This document shows positions 19,632 through 29,813 of a stretch of 43,726 nt of DNA, piece after piece. The DNA comes from Tissierellia bacterium (GTDB taxonomy: Bacteria > Bacillota > Clostridia > Tissierellales > Tissierellaceae): NCBI GenBank assembly GCA_012519355.1, contig JAAYQJ010000128.1, positions 1-43,726 on the forward strand, written 5' to 3'. The notes under the pieces are model-generated. The model was not told where the DNA came from. It was given only the letters and a program-made list of their open reading frames with translations, and searched no databases. Both the position numbers and the translations under genes were made by a program. Positions within the stretch are counted from its first letter, which is position 1. Each line of letters starts with the position of its first letter.

Positions 19632-20798
19632 TTAAGATAATAAATCTAGCTCATATCTACTGATTTTAAGTACGATTCTCATGAAAAACCCACTACCACT
19701 TTTACTCTCATAAGTTAGATTTCCACCTATTTCTTTTATCCGCTCTGAAAGACTTGTCAATCCCATACCTGGTTTGATTGCATCTGTACCTATTCCATTA
19801 TCTTGCATAGTAACTATTAACTCATCATCCTTATAATGGATAAATATATTAATCTTTGAAGCTTTTCCATGCTTTGCAGAATTAGATAAGAACTCCTGTA
19901 TTGCCCTATATAAAACTAAAGAGGATCTCTCATCCAGATTCCATTTACTCTTTGTAAAAGTTAACCTTACATCTATGCCAGTTAATTTGCCAAAATCCTT
20001 TACTAAGCTTTCTATGGAGAGTATGGTTTCATATTCCTTGAATTCCTTAGGCTTTAATTCCTTTAAGGCCTTTCTAATTTCTTCTAATCCATTTTTAGTA
20101 AAATCCCTTAAATTTGATGCCATTTGAGATGCAAGATGGCCATCCTCCCTAGCGATTTTCTCAATGGCCCCCAATTGAATAATAATGGTGGACAAACTAT
20201 GGCCTACACTATCATGGATCTCTCTGGAAATCCTATTTCTTTCCTTTAATATAGATAATTCCTTAATGGAATCAGCATAAGCCTTCAATTCTTCATTAGC
20301 TTTTATTAACTGATTTTCAGATTTTCTAAGTTCATTATATAAGTCTTCAACTTTTAATTTACTTTTTTGCTCCTTTACAATTATTGAAGATATTAAAGAT
20401 AGAATAAGAGTTGAAACAACATGGGATAAAACCACCTCAAGGGGTAAATTTTTACCTCCATACACCATAATAAAAATACCTAAGATTACAAGAATATACT
20501 TACTAGGCCTTTTCAATAAGAAGAAAGAATCTATTATTCCAAGAAGAAAATAAGGCAAAATCAATCCACCATAATTAGTATATGTAAAATAACCTATAAG
20601 AAAATCTACTAATATGGATATAAAATTAGGGACAAACTTGTCCCTAATTTGAAAGTATCTAAATTGTGTATTTATAACAAAGATGAGGGTTAAAACAATC
20701 AAGGGGATATCTATAGCTTGAATCTGTGTAATAGCTACACTGAATATTATAATTAAGTTAATAAGATATCTTGCAATTATAAATGCCCTATTTTCCAT
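19632..20798 (-). CDS. Sensor histidine kinase (DesK/LnrJ-like, HisKA_3)
   Basis: N-terminal TM region, ERNRISREIHDSVGHSLSTIIIQLGAIEK, HATPase ITMQDNGIGTDAIKPGMGLTSLSERIKEIGG-like. Confidence 0.88.
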   Translation of the reverse strand: MENRAFIIARYLINLIIIFSVAITQIQAIDIPLIVLTLIFVINTQFRYFQIRDKFVPNFISILVDFLIGYFTYTNYGGLILPYFLLGIIDSFFLLKRPSKYILVILGIFIMVYGGKNLPLEVVLSHVVSTLILSLISSIIVKEQKSKLKVEDLYNELRKSENQLIKANEELKAYADSIKELSILKERNRISREIHDSVGHSLSTIIIQLGAIEKIAREDGHLASQMASNLRDFTKNGLEEIRKALKELKPKEFKEYETILSIESLVKDFGKLTGIDVRLTFTKSKWNLDERSSLVLYRAIQEFLSNSAKHGKASKINIFIHYKDDELIVTMQDNGIGTDAIKPGMGLTSLSERIKEIGGNLTYESKSGSGFFMRIVLKISRYELDLLS

Positions 20799-20827
20799 AA
20801 AATCACCCCTTGTGATTAAGAATTAAA

Positions 20828-21733
20828 CTAAGAACCCATAACCTTAAAAATGTGGTCTAATAGTTCAAGGCAGTTATTTAAAGTCCTTCCATCTTCATGG
20901 TCTATTTTTGGATTGAATTCTACAAAATCCATGGAAGTGACAAATTTTTCATTTAAAATAGTAGTTAATAGGTGCTTTCCTTCATCCATTGTGAACCCAT
21001 TATTTACTGGAGTACCAGTTCCAGGCACTAGGCTTGCATCAAGAACATCTATATCAAAGCTCAGGTGGACTCCATCCACATTTGAAGCTTTAATATCTCC
21101 TATTATCTTCTGTAAAAGATTATTTAGTCCCTTTTCCCTAACAGTTTCCATTGTATAGAAGTTGAGTTTAAGTCTTTCTACTAACTTCTTTTCTCCTTCG
21201 TCAATTTCTCTAACGCCTATGATATGAACGTTTTCTGGTTTAACCTTTTGACCTTGAAAATATATGTTAGTTAGACTAGGGTGTCCTACATTCATTGAGG
21301 CAGCTAAGGGCATGCCGTGTGCATTTCTAGAAGGTGAAGTTTCATCAGTATTTATATCTCCGTGTGCATCTACCCATATAACAGCTAAATCACTAAAATA
21401 CTTGCTAGCTCCTGCAATACTACCTGCTCCAAGTGAATGATCTCCTCCTATTGTAAAGGGGAAACCGCCACCAACAAGGGAGCTGTATACATTGTTGGCT
21501 AAGTTTGTATTAACATTTACTATTGGATTAAGATACTTAATCTTTTCACTGTCCTTATATTTATCTTCGACAGATACATTAGGAACATAAATATTGCCCA
21601 TATCATAAACTTCATGGCCATTGCTTGTTATAATATCAACAAGGCCATTCTCCCTAAGCTTATCTGGGCCATATTGAGCACCGTCTCTATCACATCCATA
21701 ATATAGTGGCATACCAATAACATTAATTTTCAC
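20828..21733 (-). CDS. Arginase/agmatinase-family ureohydrolase
   Basis: FTIGGDHSLGAGSIAG, AVIWVDAHGDINT, VHLSFDIDVLDASLVPGTGTPV; start set to GTG at 21733 after ggaggt. Confidence 0.88.
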   Translation of the reverse strand: MKINVIGMPLYYGCDRDGAQYGPDKLRENGLVDIITSNGHEVYDMGNIYVPNVSVEDKYKDSEKIKYLNPIVNVNTNLANNVYSSLVGGGFPFTIGGDHSLGAGSIAGASKYFSDLAVIWVDAHGDINTDETSPSRNAHGMPLAASMNVGHPSLTNIYFQGQKVKPENVHIIGVREIDEGEKKLVERLKLNFYTMETVREKGLNNLLQKIIGDIKASNVDGVHLSFDIDVLDASLVPGTGTPVNNGFTMDEGKHLLTTILNEKFVTSMDFVEFNPKIDHEDGRTLNNCLELLDHIFKVMGS

Positions 21734-21884
21734 CAGCTTACCTCCTATTTGATATATTTTATATGGATTTACAGTTACCATTATATCATGTAGAATATCA
21801 TAATGTGAATAGTTTATATTAATTATCTAAGGGGATAATAGAATTTATGGTATAATGAGTCTAATAATGAAGGGTGTGAAAATA

Positions 21885-22496
21885 ATGACAAAGTGTTATT
21901 ATGGAGTAAGAAAAGGCAGAAAAATAGGGATATACACTACATGGAAGGAATGTGAGGAAAACGTAAAGGGTTATTCAGGTGCAGAGTATAAAAAATTTTC
22001 AACCTATGAAGATGCCCTTGGTTTTATTGGAGATGATGAAAAGAGGGCGGAAATATTTGAGGAAAAGGATTTGGGAGATGGGGAGGCCATTGCTTATGTG
22101 GATGGTAGCTTTAGCTTAAAGGATTTTTCTTATGCTTATGGTATTGTATTTATAACCTCAGCAGGCAAGGAATTATATAATGGTAAAGAAAATGACCGAG
22201 AATTAGTAGAAATGAGAAACGTAGCAGGAGAAATAAGGGGAGCAATAGAGGCTATGAAAATAGCAATAGAAAAGGAGAAATCGACTTTATATCTTCATTA
22301 TGATTATGCAGGCATAGAGAACTGGGCTAGGGGAACTTGGAAAACCAATAAGCTAGGTACAAAAAAATATAAGGAATATTATGACTCAATAAAGGATAGA
22401 CTAGATGTTAAATTTATTAAGGTAAAGTCCCATTCAGGTGTTGAGTATAACGAAGAAGCAGATAGATTAGCAAAAAGTGCCCTAGGAATAGAATAA
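21885..22496 (+). CDS. Ribonuclease H with N-terminal viroplasmin-like domain
   Basis: KCYYGVRKGRKIGIYTTWKECEENVKGYSGAEYKKFSTYEDAL plus RNase HI AIAYVDGSFSLKDFSYAYGIV...VKSHSGVEYNEEADRLAKSAL. Confidence 0.9.
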   Translation: MTKCYYGVRKGRKIGIYTTWKECEENVKGYSGAEYKKFSTYEDALGFIGDDEKRAEIFEEKDLGDGEAIAYVDGSFSLKDFSYAYGIVFITSAGKELYNGKENDRELVEMRNVAGEIRGAIEAMKIAIEKEKSTLYLHYDYAGIENWARGTWKTNKLGTKKYKEYYDSIKDRLDVKFIKVKSHSGVEYNEEADRLAKSALGIE

Positions 22497-22532
22497 TTCT
22501 TCCAGCTAACTTAGAGGAATTATTCTATTTTT
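22488..22532. terminator. Bidirectional terminator
   Basis: AATAGAATAATTC-ttccagctaacttagag-GAATTATTCTATTTTTT. Confidence 0.75.
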
Positions 22533-22948
22533 TCAAAGCCTACATTGTTTTTATTAAGTAGTTCAACAGCATAATCATCTATCCTATAATCATTTTTATA
22601 ATAGATAAACTTTATACCAGCTTGTATCAATGCCTTGGTACAATTTAGGCATGGAAAATGTGTTACATAGGCAGTACAGTCCTTTACGGATATACCTTCC
22701 TTGGCACAATATAAGAGGGCATTCATCTCAGCATGTATAGTAGCTATGCAGTGGCCATCCCTCATAGTATGTCCCACATCGTTACAGTGAGGATTTCCAG
22801 ATATGGAACCATTATATCCACTTGAGACTATCCTATTATCATCATTAACTAATAAACAGCCAACATATGCCCTGTCACAGGTGGAACGGCTAGCTACAAG
22901 TTCAGCTATTTCCATGAAGTATTCCTTCCAAGGTTTTCTCTTGCTCAT
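22520..22948 (-). CDS. dCMP/cytidine deaminase family protein (ComEB-like)
   Basis: HAEMNALLYCAKEGISV and PCLNCTKALIQAGI zinc-binding motifs; start MSKRKPW after ggagg. Confidence 0.88.
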   Translation of the reverse strand: MSKRKPWKEYFMEIAELVASRSTCDRAYVGCLLVNDDNRIVSSGYNGSISGNPHCNDVGHTMRDGHCIATIHAEMNALLYCAKEGISVKDCTAYVTHFPCLNCTKALIQAGIKFIYYKNDYRIDDYAVELLNKNNVGFEKIE

Positions 22949-23066
22949 AATATCAGCCTCCATATCATATTTTATAACTATAGTACCAGATTATTAAAGA
23001 GTTTCCAATGATTTATTAAATAAAATAATGGGTATATTTTAACAATATAAAGGGAGGAGGATTATT

Positions 23067-23513
23067 ATGTTAAAAGAATTTAGGGAATTTGCAGTAAAGG
23101 GTAATGTCATAGATTTAGCCATAGGTGTAATCATAGGTGGAGCCTTTGGTAAGATAGTTACATCATTGGTCAATGACATGATAATGCCAGTAATAGGTTT
23201 ATTAATTGGGAAGGTGGATTTTTCCAACCTATTTATTAGTCTAGATGGGACCAGTTATACATCCCTATCTGCAGCCCAAGAAGCTGGTGCAGCTACTTTA
23301 AATTATGGAATATTTATAAATACTGTTATTGAATTTCTAATTATTACTTTTTCCATATTTATAGTTATTAGGCAGATTAATAGGTTGAAGAAGAAAGAGG
23401 AAAAAGTTGAGGAGAAGGCACCTACTACAAAGTCTTGTCCATATTGCTATACAGAGATTCATATAGAAGCAACAAGATGTCCAAACTGTACATCAGTAAT
23501 TGAGAATAAATAA
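23067..23513 (+). CDS. mscL: Large-conductance mechanosensitive channel MscL with C-terminal zinc-ribbon tail
   Basis: [45 protein letters not shown]-terminal [18 protein letters not shown]. Confidence 0.93.
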   Translation: MLKEFREFAVKGNVIDLAIGVIIGGAFGKIVTSLVNDMIMPVIGLLIGKVDFSNLFISLDGTSYTSLSAAQEAGAATLNYGIFINTVIEFLIITFSIFIVIRQINRLKKKEEKVEEKAPTTKSCPYCYTEIHIEATRCPNCTSVIENK

Positions 23514-23554
23514 AAATTGACTAAAAGAAATATCACGTATTTTGGAGGTAATAA

Positions 23555-24637
23555 ATGAAAAAAGGGGTATATTTGTTTTTTGTATTAACTATGTTTTCTA
23601 GACTCCTAAACATAGACACCTTAGATATGGTGAAAGACATACAAAAAGTAGAAGTAGGAATTGAAGAGGAACAGGAGATTAATAATGCCACAACTATTTC
23701 CTTAGTCGGGGATATATTTATGGATGGAAGCATAAGAGCTTTAATAGATAGGAATGGAATTGATTATCCTTGGGAAATGGTTAAGGAATATTTCCAAAAT
23801 GATGATATAAGCATAGGCAACTTAGAAACAAGTATTACAACTAGGGGAAAGAAATGGGAAGACAAGCAATTTAATTTTAGGTCGGATCCTAAGAATTTAA
23901 AGGCAATGAAAGAAGTTAGCTTAGATGTAGTAAGTTTAGCTAACAATCATAGCTTAGATTATGGATACGAGGGATTCTTAGATACCTTAGACTATCTGGA
24001 TAAATATGAGATAAATAGAGTAGGTGGTGGGAGAAACAGAGAAGAGGCCTTAAAAGGCTTGATATTAGAGAAGGATGGAGTGAAGATAGGAGTCTTAGGC
24101 TTTTCAAGAGTAGTGCCCCATGTGGATTGGTATGCAACTGGTAAAAGACCTGGAATAGTGGGAGCTTATGATGTACATATTAACCAGGTAATAGATAAAG
24201 TAAAAGAGATGAAAGAAAATGTAGATATATTAGTCATCTCCATCCATTGGGGAGAAGAGGGTAGCAATACACCAAGACAAAATGAAATAGACTTAGCAAG
24301 AAAACTAATAGATAATGGTGTAGATATAATAATGGGACACCATCCCCATGTATTGCAAGGTATAGAAATATATAAAGGGAGACCAATATTTTATAGCTTA
24401 GGGAATTTTATATTCAGCTCCAGATCTGAAAGCACAAGAAATACAATGATTGCGCAAGTTATCCTAAGGGATAAAACCATAGATAAAATACGTATAATCC
24501 CTTGTAGCATTGAAAATGGTAGACCTATACCAGTAGCTGAGTCAGACCTAGAAGAAAGGTTGGAATATATTAATAGTATTTCAAAAGGATTTAATACTTT
24601 TATAGATAATAAGGGAATAATAGAAATTGAAGAGTAG
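23555..24637 (+). CDS. CapA-family (PGA_cap) metallophosphatase-like protein
   Basis: ISLVGDIFMDGSI, SIGNLETSITTRGKKWEDKQFNFRSDP, VVSLANNHSLDYG, DIIMGHHPHVLQGIEIYKGRPIFYSLGNFIF. Confidence 0.88.
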   Translation: MKKGVYLFFVLTMFSRLLNIDTLDMVKDIQKVEVGIEEEQEINNATTISLVGDIFMDGSIRALIDRNGIDYPWEMVKEYFQNDDISIGNLETSITTRGKKWEDKQFNFRSDPKNLKAMKEVSLDVVSLANNHSLDYGYEGFLDTLDYLDKYEINRVGGGRNREEALKGLILEKDGVKIGVLGFSRVVPHVDWYATGKRPGIVGAYDVHINQVIDKVKEMKENVDILVISIHWGEEGSNTPRQNEIDLARKLIDNGVDIIMGHHPHVLQGIEIYKGRPIFYSLGNFIFSSRSESTRNTMIAQVILRDKTIDKIRIIPCSIENGRPIPVAESDLEERLEYINSISKGFNTFIDNKGIIEIEE

Positions 24638-24651
24638 TTGAGGTGTTGCAA

Positions 24652-25860
24652 ATGTATGGACTGGTTTTAGAGGGTGGTGGAGCTAAGGGTTCATACCATA
24701 TTGGAGTATATAAGGCACTGATGGATGAAGGAGTAAGGATAAGGGGAGTAGTAGGCACATCTATTGGTGCCTTAAATGGTGCCATGATAGTCCAAGGAGA
24801 CTATGATAAGTGTTATGAGCTTTGGAACAAAATTACTTACTCCATGGTGGTAGATGTAGAGGATGATGAGATAGAAAAAATTATCCAATTGAAATTAGCT
24901 AGGGATGATCTGAGGTTTGTAAAGGAAAAGATTAAGGAGTTTATTGGGCATAAAGGCTTTGATATAACTCCCTTGAAAAGGTTATTAGATGAATACATAG
25001 ATGAAGAAAAGATTAGAAGCTCGGGTATGGACTTTGGTATGGTAACTGTAAATTTAAGCGAATTCAAACCTCTCTACATGTTCATCGAAGATATTCCAGA
25101 AGGGGAGTTAACACAATACTTACTTGCCAGTGCCTATTTACCTTTTTTCAAAGCTGAAAAACTAGGTGGAAAAAGGTACTTAGATGGGGGGTTTTATGAT
25201 AATCTTCCTTATAGAATGTTATTAAAAAAGGGATATAAGGATATAATCCTAATAAGGACCCATGCAAAGGGGATTACAAGAAGACTTGTTTTACCCAATA
25301 CTAATTCAATTTTAATATCACCTAGTGGAGATATAGGAAAGTCTATTGAATATGACCGAAATAGGGCAAGAGAAAATATTAAAATGGGATATTATGACGG
25401 GTTAAAGGCCATTAGGGGATTGAAGGGACAAAGTTATTATGTAATTCCTAAGGAGAATAAGGATTATTACTTAGATTTTCTGTTAAATATAAAAGAAGTG
25501 GATATAATAAAACTCCAAAGGATACTAAAACTTCCCCAAGCTCCCTATAGGAGGTCTTTGTTTGAAGACATAATACCTAAGATATGTTCTTTATTATCCA
25601 TAGACAAAGATTATGACTATGAGGATATACTAATCTATTTATTGGAAAAGAAGGCAGAGAAATGTAAAATAGACAGATTCAAAATCTTTACCTTTGAAGA
25701 GCTCTTATCAGAGGTTATGGATAAAAGAATACCCTGTAATAAGGAGTTAGGCCCATTTAATAGGCTGATTGAAAAGGTAGATATACTACCTATTTTTAAT
25801 AAAGATGAAACCATTTTAGAAGTGGCAAATATAATATTTGGCAATGATAATCAAAATTAA
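24652..25860 (+). CDS. Patatin-like phospholipase
   Basis: GLVLEGGGAKGSYHIGVYKAL, GTSIGALNGA (GXSXG), YLDGGFYDNLPYRMLLKKGY (DGG). Confidence 0.88.
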   Translation: MYGLVLEGGGAKGSYHIGVYKALMDEGVRIRGVVGTSIGALNGAMIVQGDYDKCYELWNKITYSMVVDVEDDEIEKIIQLKLARDDLRFVKEKIKEFIGHKGFDITPLKRLLDEYIDEEKIRSSGMDFGMVTVNLSEFKPLYMFIEDIPEGELTQYLLASAYLPFFKAEKLGGKRYLDGGFYDNLPYRMLLKKGYKDIILIRTHAKGITRRLVLPNTNSILISPSGDIGKSIEYDRNRARENIKMGYYDGLKAIRGLKGQSYYVIPKENKDYYLDFLLNIKEVDIIKLQRILKLPQAPYRRSLFEDIIPKICSLLSIDKDYDYEDILIYLLEKKAEKCKIDRFKIFTFEELLSEVMDKRIPCNKELGPFNRLIEKVDILPIFNKDETILEVANIIFGNDNQN

Positions 25861-25959
25861 TTGATAATAACTATCATTTTCCTGTTTAAATTTTTTATTA
25901 TTGGATATAAATAATTTAGAAAACATAAAATAAAAAACAAAAGAGTATGGAGGTAGTGT

Positions 25960-26481
25960 ATGGAAAGATTAGTAGGAAAAAAAGCACCAGATTTTACTAT
26001 GAAGGCTGTTAAAGGAGATGGGTCTGAATTTATTGATGTCAAACTATCAGACTACGAAGGCAAATGGTTAGTAATGTTCTTCTATCCATTAGACTTCACA
26101 TTTGTTTGCCCAACAGAAATAACAGCATTTAGCCAAAGAATAGAAGACTTCAAAAAAGAAGGAGCAGAAGTACTATCAGTTTCTGTAGACAGTGAATATT
26201 CACACAAGGCATGGATAGAATCAAGCTTAGGAAAAGTAAACTTCCCAATGGCTTCAGACATTACAAAACAAGTAGCTAGTGATTATGGAGTACTAATAGA
26301 AGAAGCAGGAGTTACTTTAAGAGGTTTATTCATCATAGACCCAGAAGGAGTTCTAAAATATTCAGTAATTCATGACAATAATGTAGGTAGATCTGTAGAC
26401 GAAACTATAAGGGTACTTAAAGCACTTAAAACTGGCGGACTTTGCCCTGCAAACTGGGAAGAAGGCCAAGAGTTACTATAA
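25960..26481 (+). CDS. Peroxiredoxin (2-Cys, AhpC/TSA family)
   Basis: FFYPLDFTFVCPTEITAFS and resolving Cys GGLCPANWEEGQ. Confidence 0.92.
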   Translation: MERLVGKKAPDFTMKAVKGDGSEFIDVKLSDYEGKWLVMFFYPLDFTFVCPTEITAFSQRIEDFKKEGAEVLSVSVDSEYSHKAWIESSLGKVNFPMASDITKQVASDYGVLIEEAGVTLRGLFIIDPEGVLKYSVIHDNNVGRSVDETIRVLKALKTGGLCPANWEEGQELL

Positions 26482-26486
26482 TTATT

Positions 26487-26512
26487 GGGGGTCATCATTG
26501 ACCCCTTTTTAA
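26487..26512 (+). terminator. Rho-independent terminator
   Basis: GGGGTCATCATTGACCCC followed by TTTTT. Confidence 0.85.
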
Positions 26513-26568
26513 TGTTTTTGTATGATATACATAAGATATATGTAAATGATGGCTTTTGGAGGGAGAAG

Positions 26569-27189
26569 ATGGATATAGAGAGGATAAGAGAAAAAATAAA
26601 AAACAGAAATCCAAAGCCTATGGATATAAAAAAAAGATATTCTGTTCTGATACCTATTGTAAAGAATAACAATAGATTGGAAATTATCTACGAAGTTAGA
26701 GCCAAGGATTTAGAGACTCAACCTGGAGAAATATCCTTTCCTGGGGGAGAAGTAGAAGCAGGAGAAAGTTTTGAAGAGGCAGCCATTAGGGAAACCATAG
26801 AGGAGTTAAATATACATAAGGAAAATATTGAAATCTTAGGAGAACTAGATTACCTAATATCCTATGCAGGCTTAACTATTCACTGTTTTGTAGCCACAAT
26901 ATCTGGAGTAAATGTGGATAAGATCAAACCAAATCCTGATGAAGTGGACCACTTATTCACAGTCCCCTTAAACTTTTTCTTGGAAAATGAGCCAGATGTC
27001 TACTATTTAGACTTAAAAACTGTGTTAAACGATGAATTTCCCTACAATTTAATCCCAAATGGGAGAGACTATAATTGGAGGGTTGGAAAACATTCAGTTA
27101 TGTTTTATCACTACAAGGATTATATTATATGGGGATTTACAGCTAGGATGACAAAGGAGCTAATAGATACGATAAAGGACCTAAAATAG
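26569..27189 (+). CDS. NUDIX hydrolase (CoA pyrophosphatase-like)
   Basis: GEISFPGGEVEAGESFEEAAIRETIEELNI NUDIX box; start corrected from 26485 (inside the upstream terminator) to ATG 26569 after ggagggag. Confidence 0.88.
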   Translation: MDIERIREKIKNRNPKPMDIKKRYSVLIPIVKNNNRLEIIYEVRAKDLETQPGEISFPGGEVEAGESFEEAAIRETIEELNIHKENIEILGELDYLISYAGLTIHCFVATISGVNVDKIKPNPDEVDHLFTVPLNFFLENEPDVYYLDLKTVLNDEFPYNLIPNGRDYNWRVGKHSVMFYHYKDYIIWGFTARMTKELIDTIKDLK

Positions 27190-27193
27190 GTCC
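27177..27193. terminator. Short inverted repeat between convergent genes
   Basis: GGACCT-aaaat-AGGTCC followed by a T-rich tract. Confidence 0.5.
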
Positions 27194-27194
27194 C

Positions 27195-28592
27195 TTAATT
27201 TTCTTTAATAATCTTATTATTAATTGGATTTACCTCATTGCCTAGATTTTTTACACTTCTAATAACTAAAAATCCTGTAATCACAGAGGAAGTAAAATCT
27301 GCAAGAGGTCCTGCTAACCATACCCCAGTCAAACCAAAGAGCTTAGGTAGAATTAATAAGGCTGGAATAAGGATTAAAACTTGTCTTGATAAACTAAGGA
27401 GCATTGCTTGTTTTGGTTTTCCAGTGGCTTGGAAATAATTCGAGCTTACTACTTGAAAACCTATTATTGGGAACATGGCCAGGTAAATCCTCATGCCAGG
27501 TACACCGATTTTTGATATTCCTTCTATGTTTCCTTGTGAACTAATAAATAATTTATATAATAAGACAGGGAAAAATTGAGTTAGTATAAAACCTAAGGTG
27601 GTTATAGTAGATGCTGCAATGGCAGCATATTTTAAAGCTTCCTTTACCCTGTCATAGTTTTTAGCCCCATAGTTAAATCCAATAATTGGTTGAGAACCTT
27701 GATTAATACCGAAGACAGGCATCATGACCATCATGGCAATACTATTTATTACGGCCATACTTGAATTAGCCAGGTCTCCACCATAGGTCTTTAAGCTATT
27801 ATTTAATAGGACTGTAACCATACTACCAGCCAATTGCATACTAAAGGGACTTATACCTATGGACAAGATATCCTTAATAATACTTGTCCTTAATTTTAGA
27901 TATTCCTTTTTAACTGTAAGTACTGACTTGCCAGTAAAGAAATAAGCTAATACCCAAATAGCGGATAAAGCTTGGGATATAATAGTTGCTATAGCTGCTC
28001 CTTCAACTCCCATATTAAAAACAAATATAAATATTGGGTCTAATATGGTGTTAGCAATAGCACCAATTAACATGGTTTTCATTGCAGTAGTAGGGCTTCC
28101 TTCCCCACGAATAAAATTATTCATACCAAAACCAATTGCTTGAAATGGTGCACCTAGAAGTATAATCTTCATATAATCATAGGCGTACTGATAATTAGAA
28201 GGAGATGCACCGAAAAGATTAAGCAGGGGTTTCAAAAAAATTAGACCTAGGACTGCAATTGATGTAGATATTAATGCCAATAATACGAAGGCATTTCCCG
28301 CAACCTTATCTGCTTCCTCTTTCTTATTTTGACCTAGTTTTATTGAAACTAGGGTATTGCCACCAATACCTATTAACATACTGAAGGCCATGAGGATTAA
28401 TGATAAGGGAAGGGTAATAAATATACCACCAATGGCTAGCTCTCCAACACCTTTTCCAATGAAAATCCTATCTACAACATTATATAATGCATTTACTATC
28501 ATTCCAGTAATTGCAGGCAATGAGAATTTAAAGAGCAGTTTTCCAACTGGTTCTTCTCCTAATAGCTTCCTTCTTTCTTGTTCCTTGTTCAT
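27195..28592 (-). CDS. MATE-family efflux transporter
   Basis: LLFKFSLPAITGMIVNALYNVVDRIFIGKGVGELAIGG; NQGSQPIIGFNYGAKNYDRVKEALKYA. Confidence 0.9.
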   Translation of the reverse strand: MNKEQERRKLLGEEPVGKLLFKFSLPAITGMIVNALYNVVDRIFIGKGVGELAIGGIFITLPLSLILMAFSMLIGIGGNTLVSIKLGQNKKEEADKVAGNAFVLLALISTSIAVLGLIFLKPLLNLFGASPSNYQYAYDYMKIILLGAPFQAIGFGMNNFIRGEGSPTTAMKTMLIGAIANTILDPIFIFVFNMGVEGAAIATIISQALSAIWVLAYFFTGKSVLTVKKEYLKLRTSIIKDILSIGISPFSMQLAGSMVTVLLNNSLKTYGGDLANSSMAVINSIAMMVMMPVFGINQGSQPIIGFNYGAKNYDRVKEALKYAAIAASTITTLGFILTQFFPVLLYKLFISSQGNIEGISKIGVPGMRIYLAMFPIIGFQVVSSNYFQATGKPKQAMLLSLSRQVLILIPALLILPKLFGLTGVWLAGPLADFTSSVITGFLVIRSVKNLGNEVNPINNKIIKEN

Positions 28593-28606
28593 TCTATCAC
28601 CTATAA

Positions 28607-28650
28607 AAAATAGTTAGCTTCCCTTATTTAGAGAAGCTAACTATTATTAT
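28607..28650 (-). terminator. Rho-independent terminator after CAP-domain gene
   Basis: Minus strand ATAGTTAGCTTC-tctaaataagg-GAAGCTAACTATTTTTT. Confidence 0.85.
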
Positions 28651-28689
28651 ACCACATATGTTTATATAATAAAGTATTTTTAAAAACTA

Positions 28690-29499
28690 TTAATTAGTGA
28701 ACATTTGAGTCCAATAGTTTGTCCCATTACCAGACTTGTAATGACCTACTCCAATTTTATTGAATCTAGAGTTTAATATATTTGCCCTATGACCTGAAGA
28801 GTTCATCCAAGCGTTAACTACTGATTGTGGAGTTAATTGGCCTTTTGCTATATTTTCACCTGCAGTATTGTATTTAATACCGAAGGACTTCATCATATCA
28901 AATGGTGAACCATAAGTTGGTGATGTATGGCTGAAGTAATTGTTTTTAGCCATATCCTCTGATTTCTTTCTAGCAACATTTGAAAGTTCTACACTTGCTT
29001 GAAGTGGATGTAGACCTGCTTTTTGTCTTTCAATATTTACTAATCTAACTACTTCTGCTTCAAATTGTGATAATCCAGAAATTCCAGGATTTGTTGGAGC
29101 AGGATTTGTTGGTTCTGCTGGTGTTGGGTTAGTAGGATTACTTGGTTTTGGATTATTTGGTGTACTTGGATTACTTGGTGTACTTGGTTTTGGATTACTT
29201 GGTTTATTAGGTAATTCTACCACAGTTCCTGGTCTTGTTTTTGGTTTTGTACTTATAACAGTCCATGTCCATTTTGGATACTCATTAATTACATTATCTG
29301 AGTTATTATTTCTATTGTTATTGTTATTATTGCCAATATTATAGTAATAAGTTATAGTATATCCTATATTATTATTGTTTCTTTCATAAGTTACATTTGG
29401 ATAATTATTTGCAGCACTTGCTGCAGATGAACTAAGAATAGTGGCAGCTAGCAATGAGTAAACTACTTTTCTTTTTCCTTTAAACAAATTAATTTTCAT
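28690..29499 (-). CDS. Secreted CAP-domain (SCP/YkwD-like) protein with Asn-rich and Pro-rich linkers
   Basis: Signal peptide; linker TPSNPSTPNNPKPSNPTNPTPAEPTNPAPTNPG; CAP motifs FEAEVVRLVNIERQKAGLHPL, YFSHTSPTYGSPFDMM, GENIAKGQ, WMNSSGHRANILNSRFNKIGVGH. Confidence 0.9.
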   Translation of the reverse strand: MKINLFKGKRKVVYSLLAATILSSSAASAANNYPNVTYERNNNNIGYTITYYYNIGNNNNNNRNNNSDNVINEYPKWTWTVISTKPKTRPGTVVELPNKPSNPKPSTPSNPSTPNNPKPSNPTNPTPAEPTNPAPTNPGISGLSQFEAEVVRLVNIERQKAGLHPLQASVELSNVARKKSEDMAKNNYFSHTSPTYGSPFDMMKSFGIKYNTAGENIAKGQLTPQSVVNAWMNSSGHRANILNSRFNKIGVGHYKSGNGTNYWTQMFTN

Positions 29500-29813
29500 T
29501 TTATATCCTCCTTAAAGTGTAAGTAAATTTAACCTTCTTGCTTGCCTCCTTTCTAAAGGTTACAAAATAGTTACATTTTCTATAAAGTATAACACTAGGT
29601 ATAAAGACTAATAAACCCTCAATATATGGTGAGTTTTCTTGAATATGGTAGAAAAACTTTAATAGATTAATGTTGAAATTCTGTAATTTACTAGACTTTT
29701 GTAATTTCATATGATACTCTAAAATAAAGATATTTTAGCTGTTAATATTGAAGGACTATGGGTATAGGGTAATTTGTTAATATTATTTTTAAAAATATAC
29801 TAGGAGGTAAACA

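Noticed and set aside
23401-23513. MscL with zinc-ribbon tail as a novel fusion
   Set aside because: I recall similar Cys-rich tails on other Firmicutes MscL proteins, so probably not new.
26485-26568. Upstream extension of the NUDIX ORF (MGVIIDPFLMFLYDIHKIYVNDGFWREK...)
   Set aside because: It overlaps the peroxiredoxin terminator hairpin, and a good SD precedes the internal ATG at 26569.
29719-29738. Palindrome CTAAAATA-aaga-TATTTTAG upstream of the chemoreceptor gene as a regulatory operator
   Set aside because: Eight-bp A/T-only arms in A/T-rich DNA are not distinctive; chance occurrence cannot be excluded.
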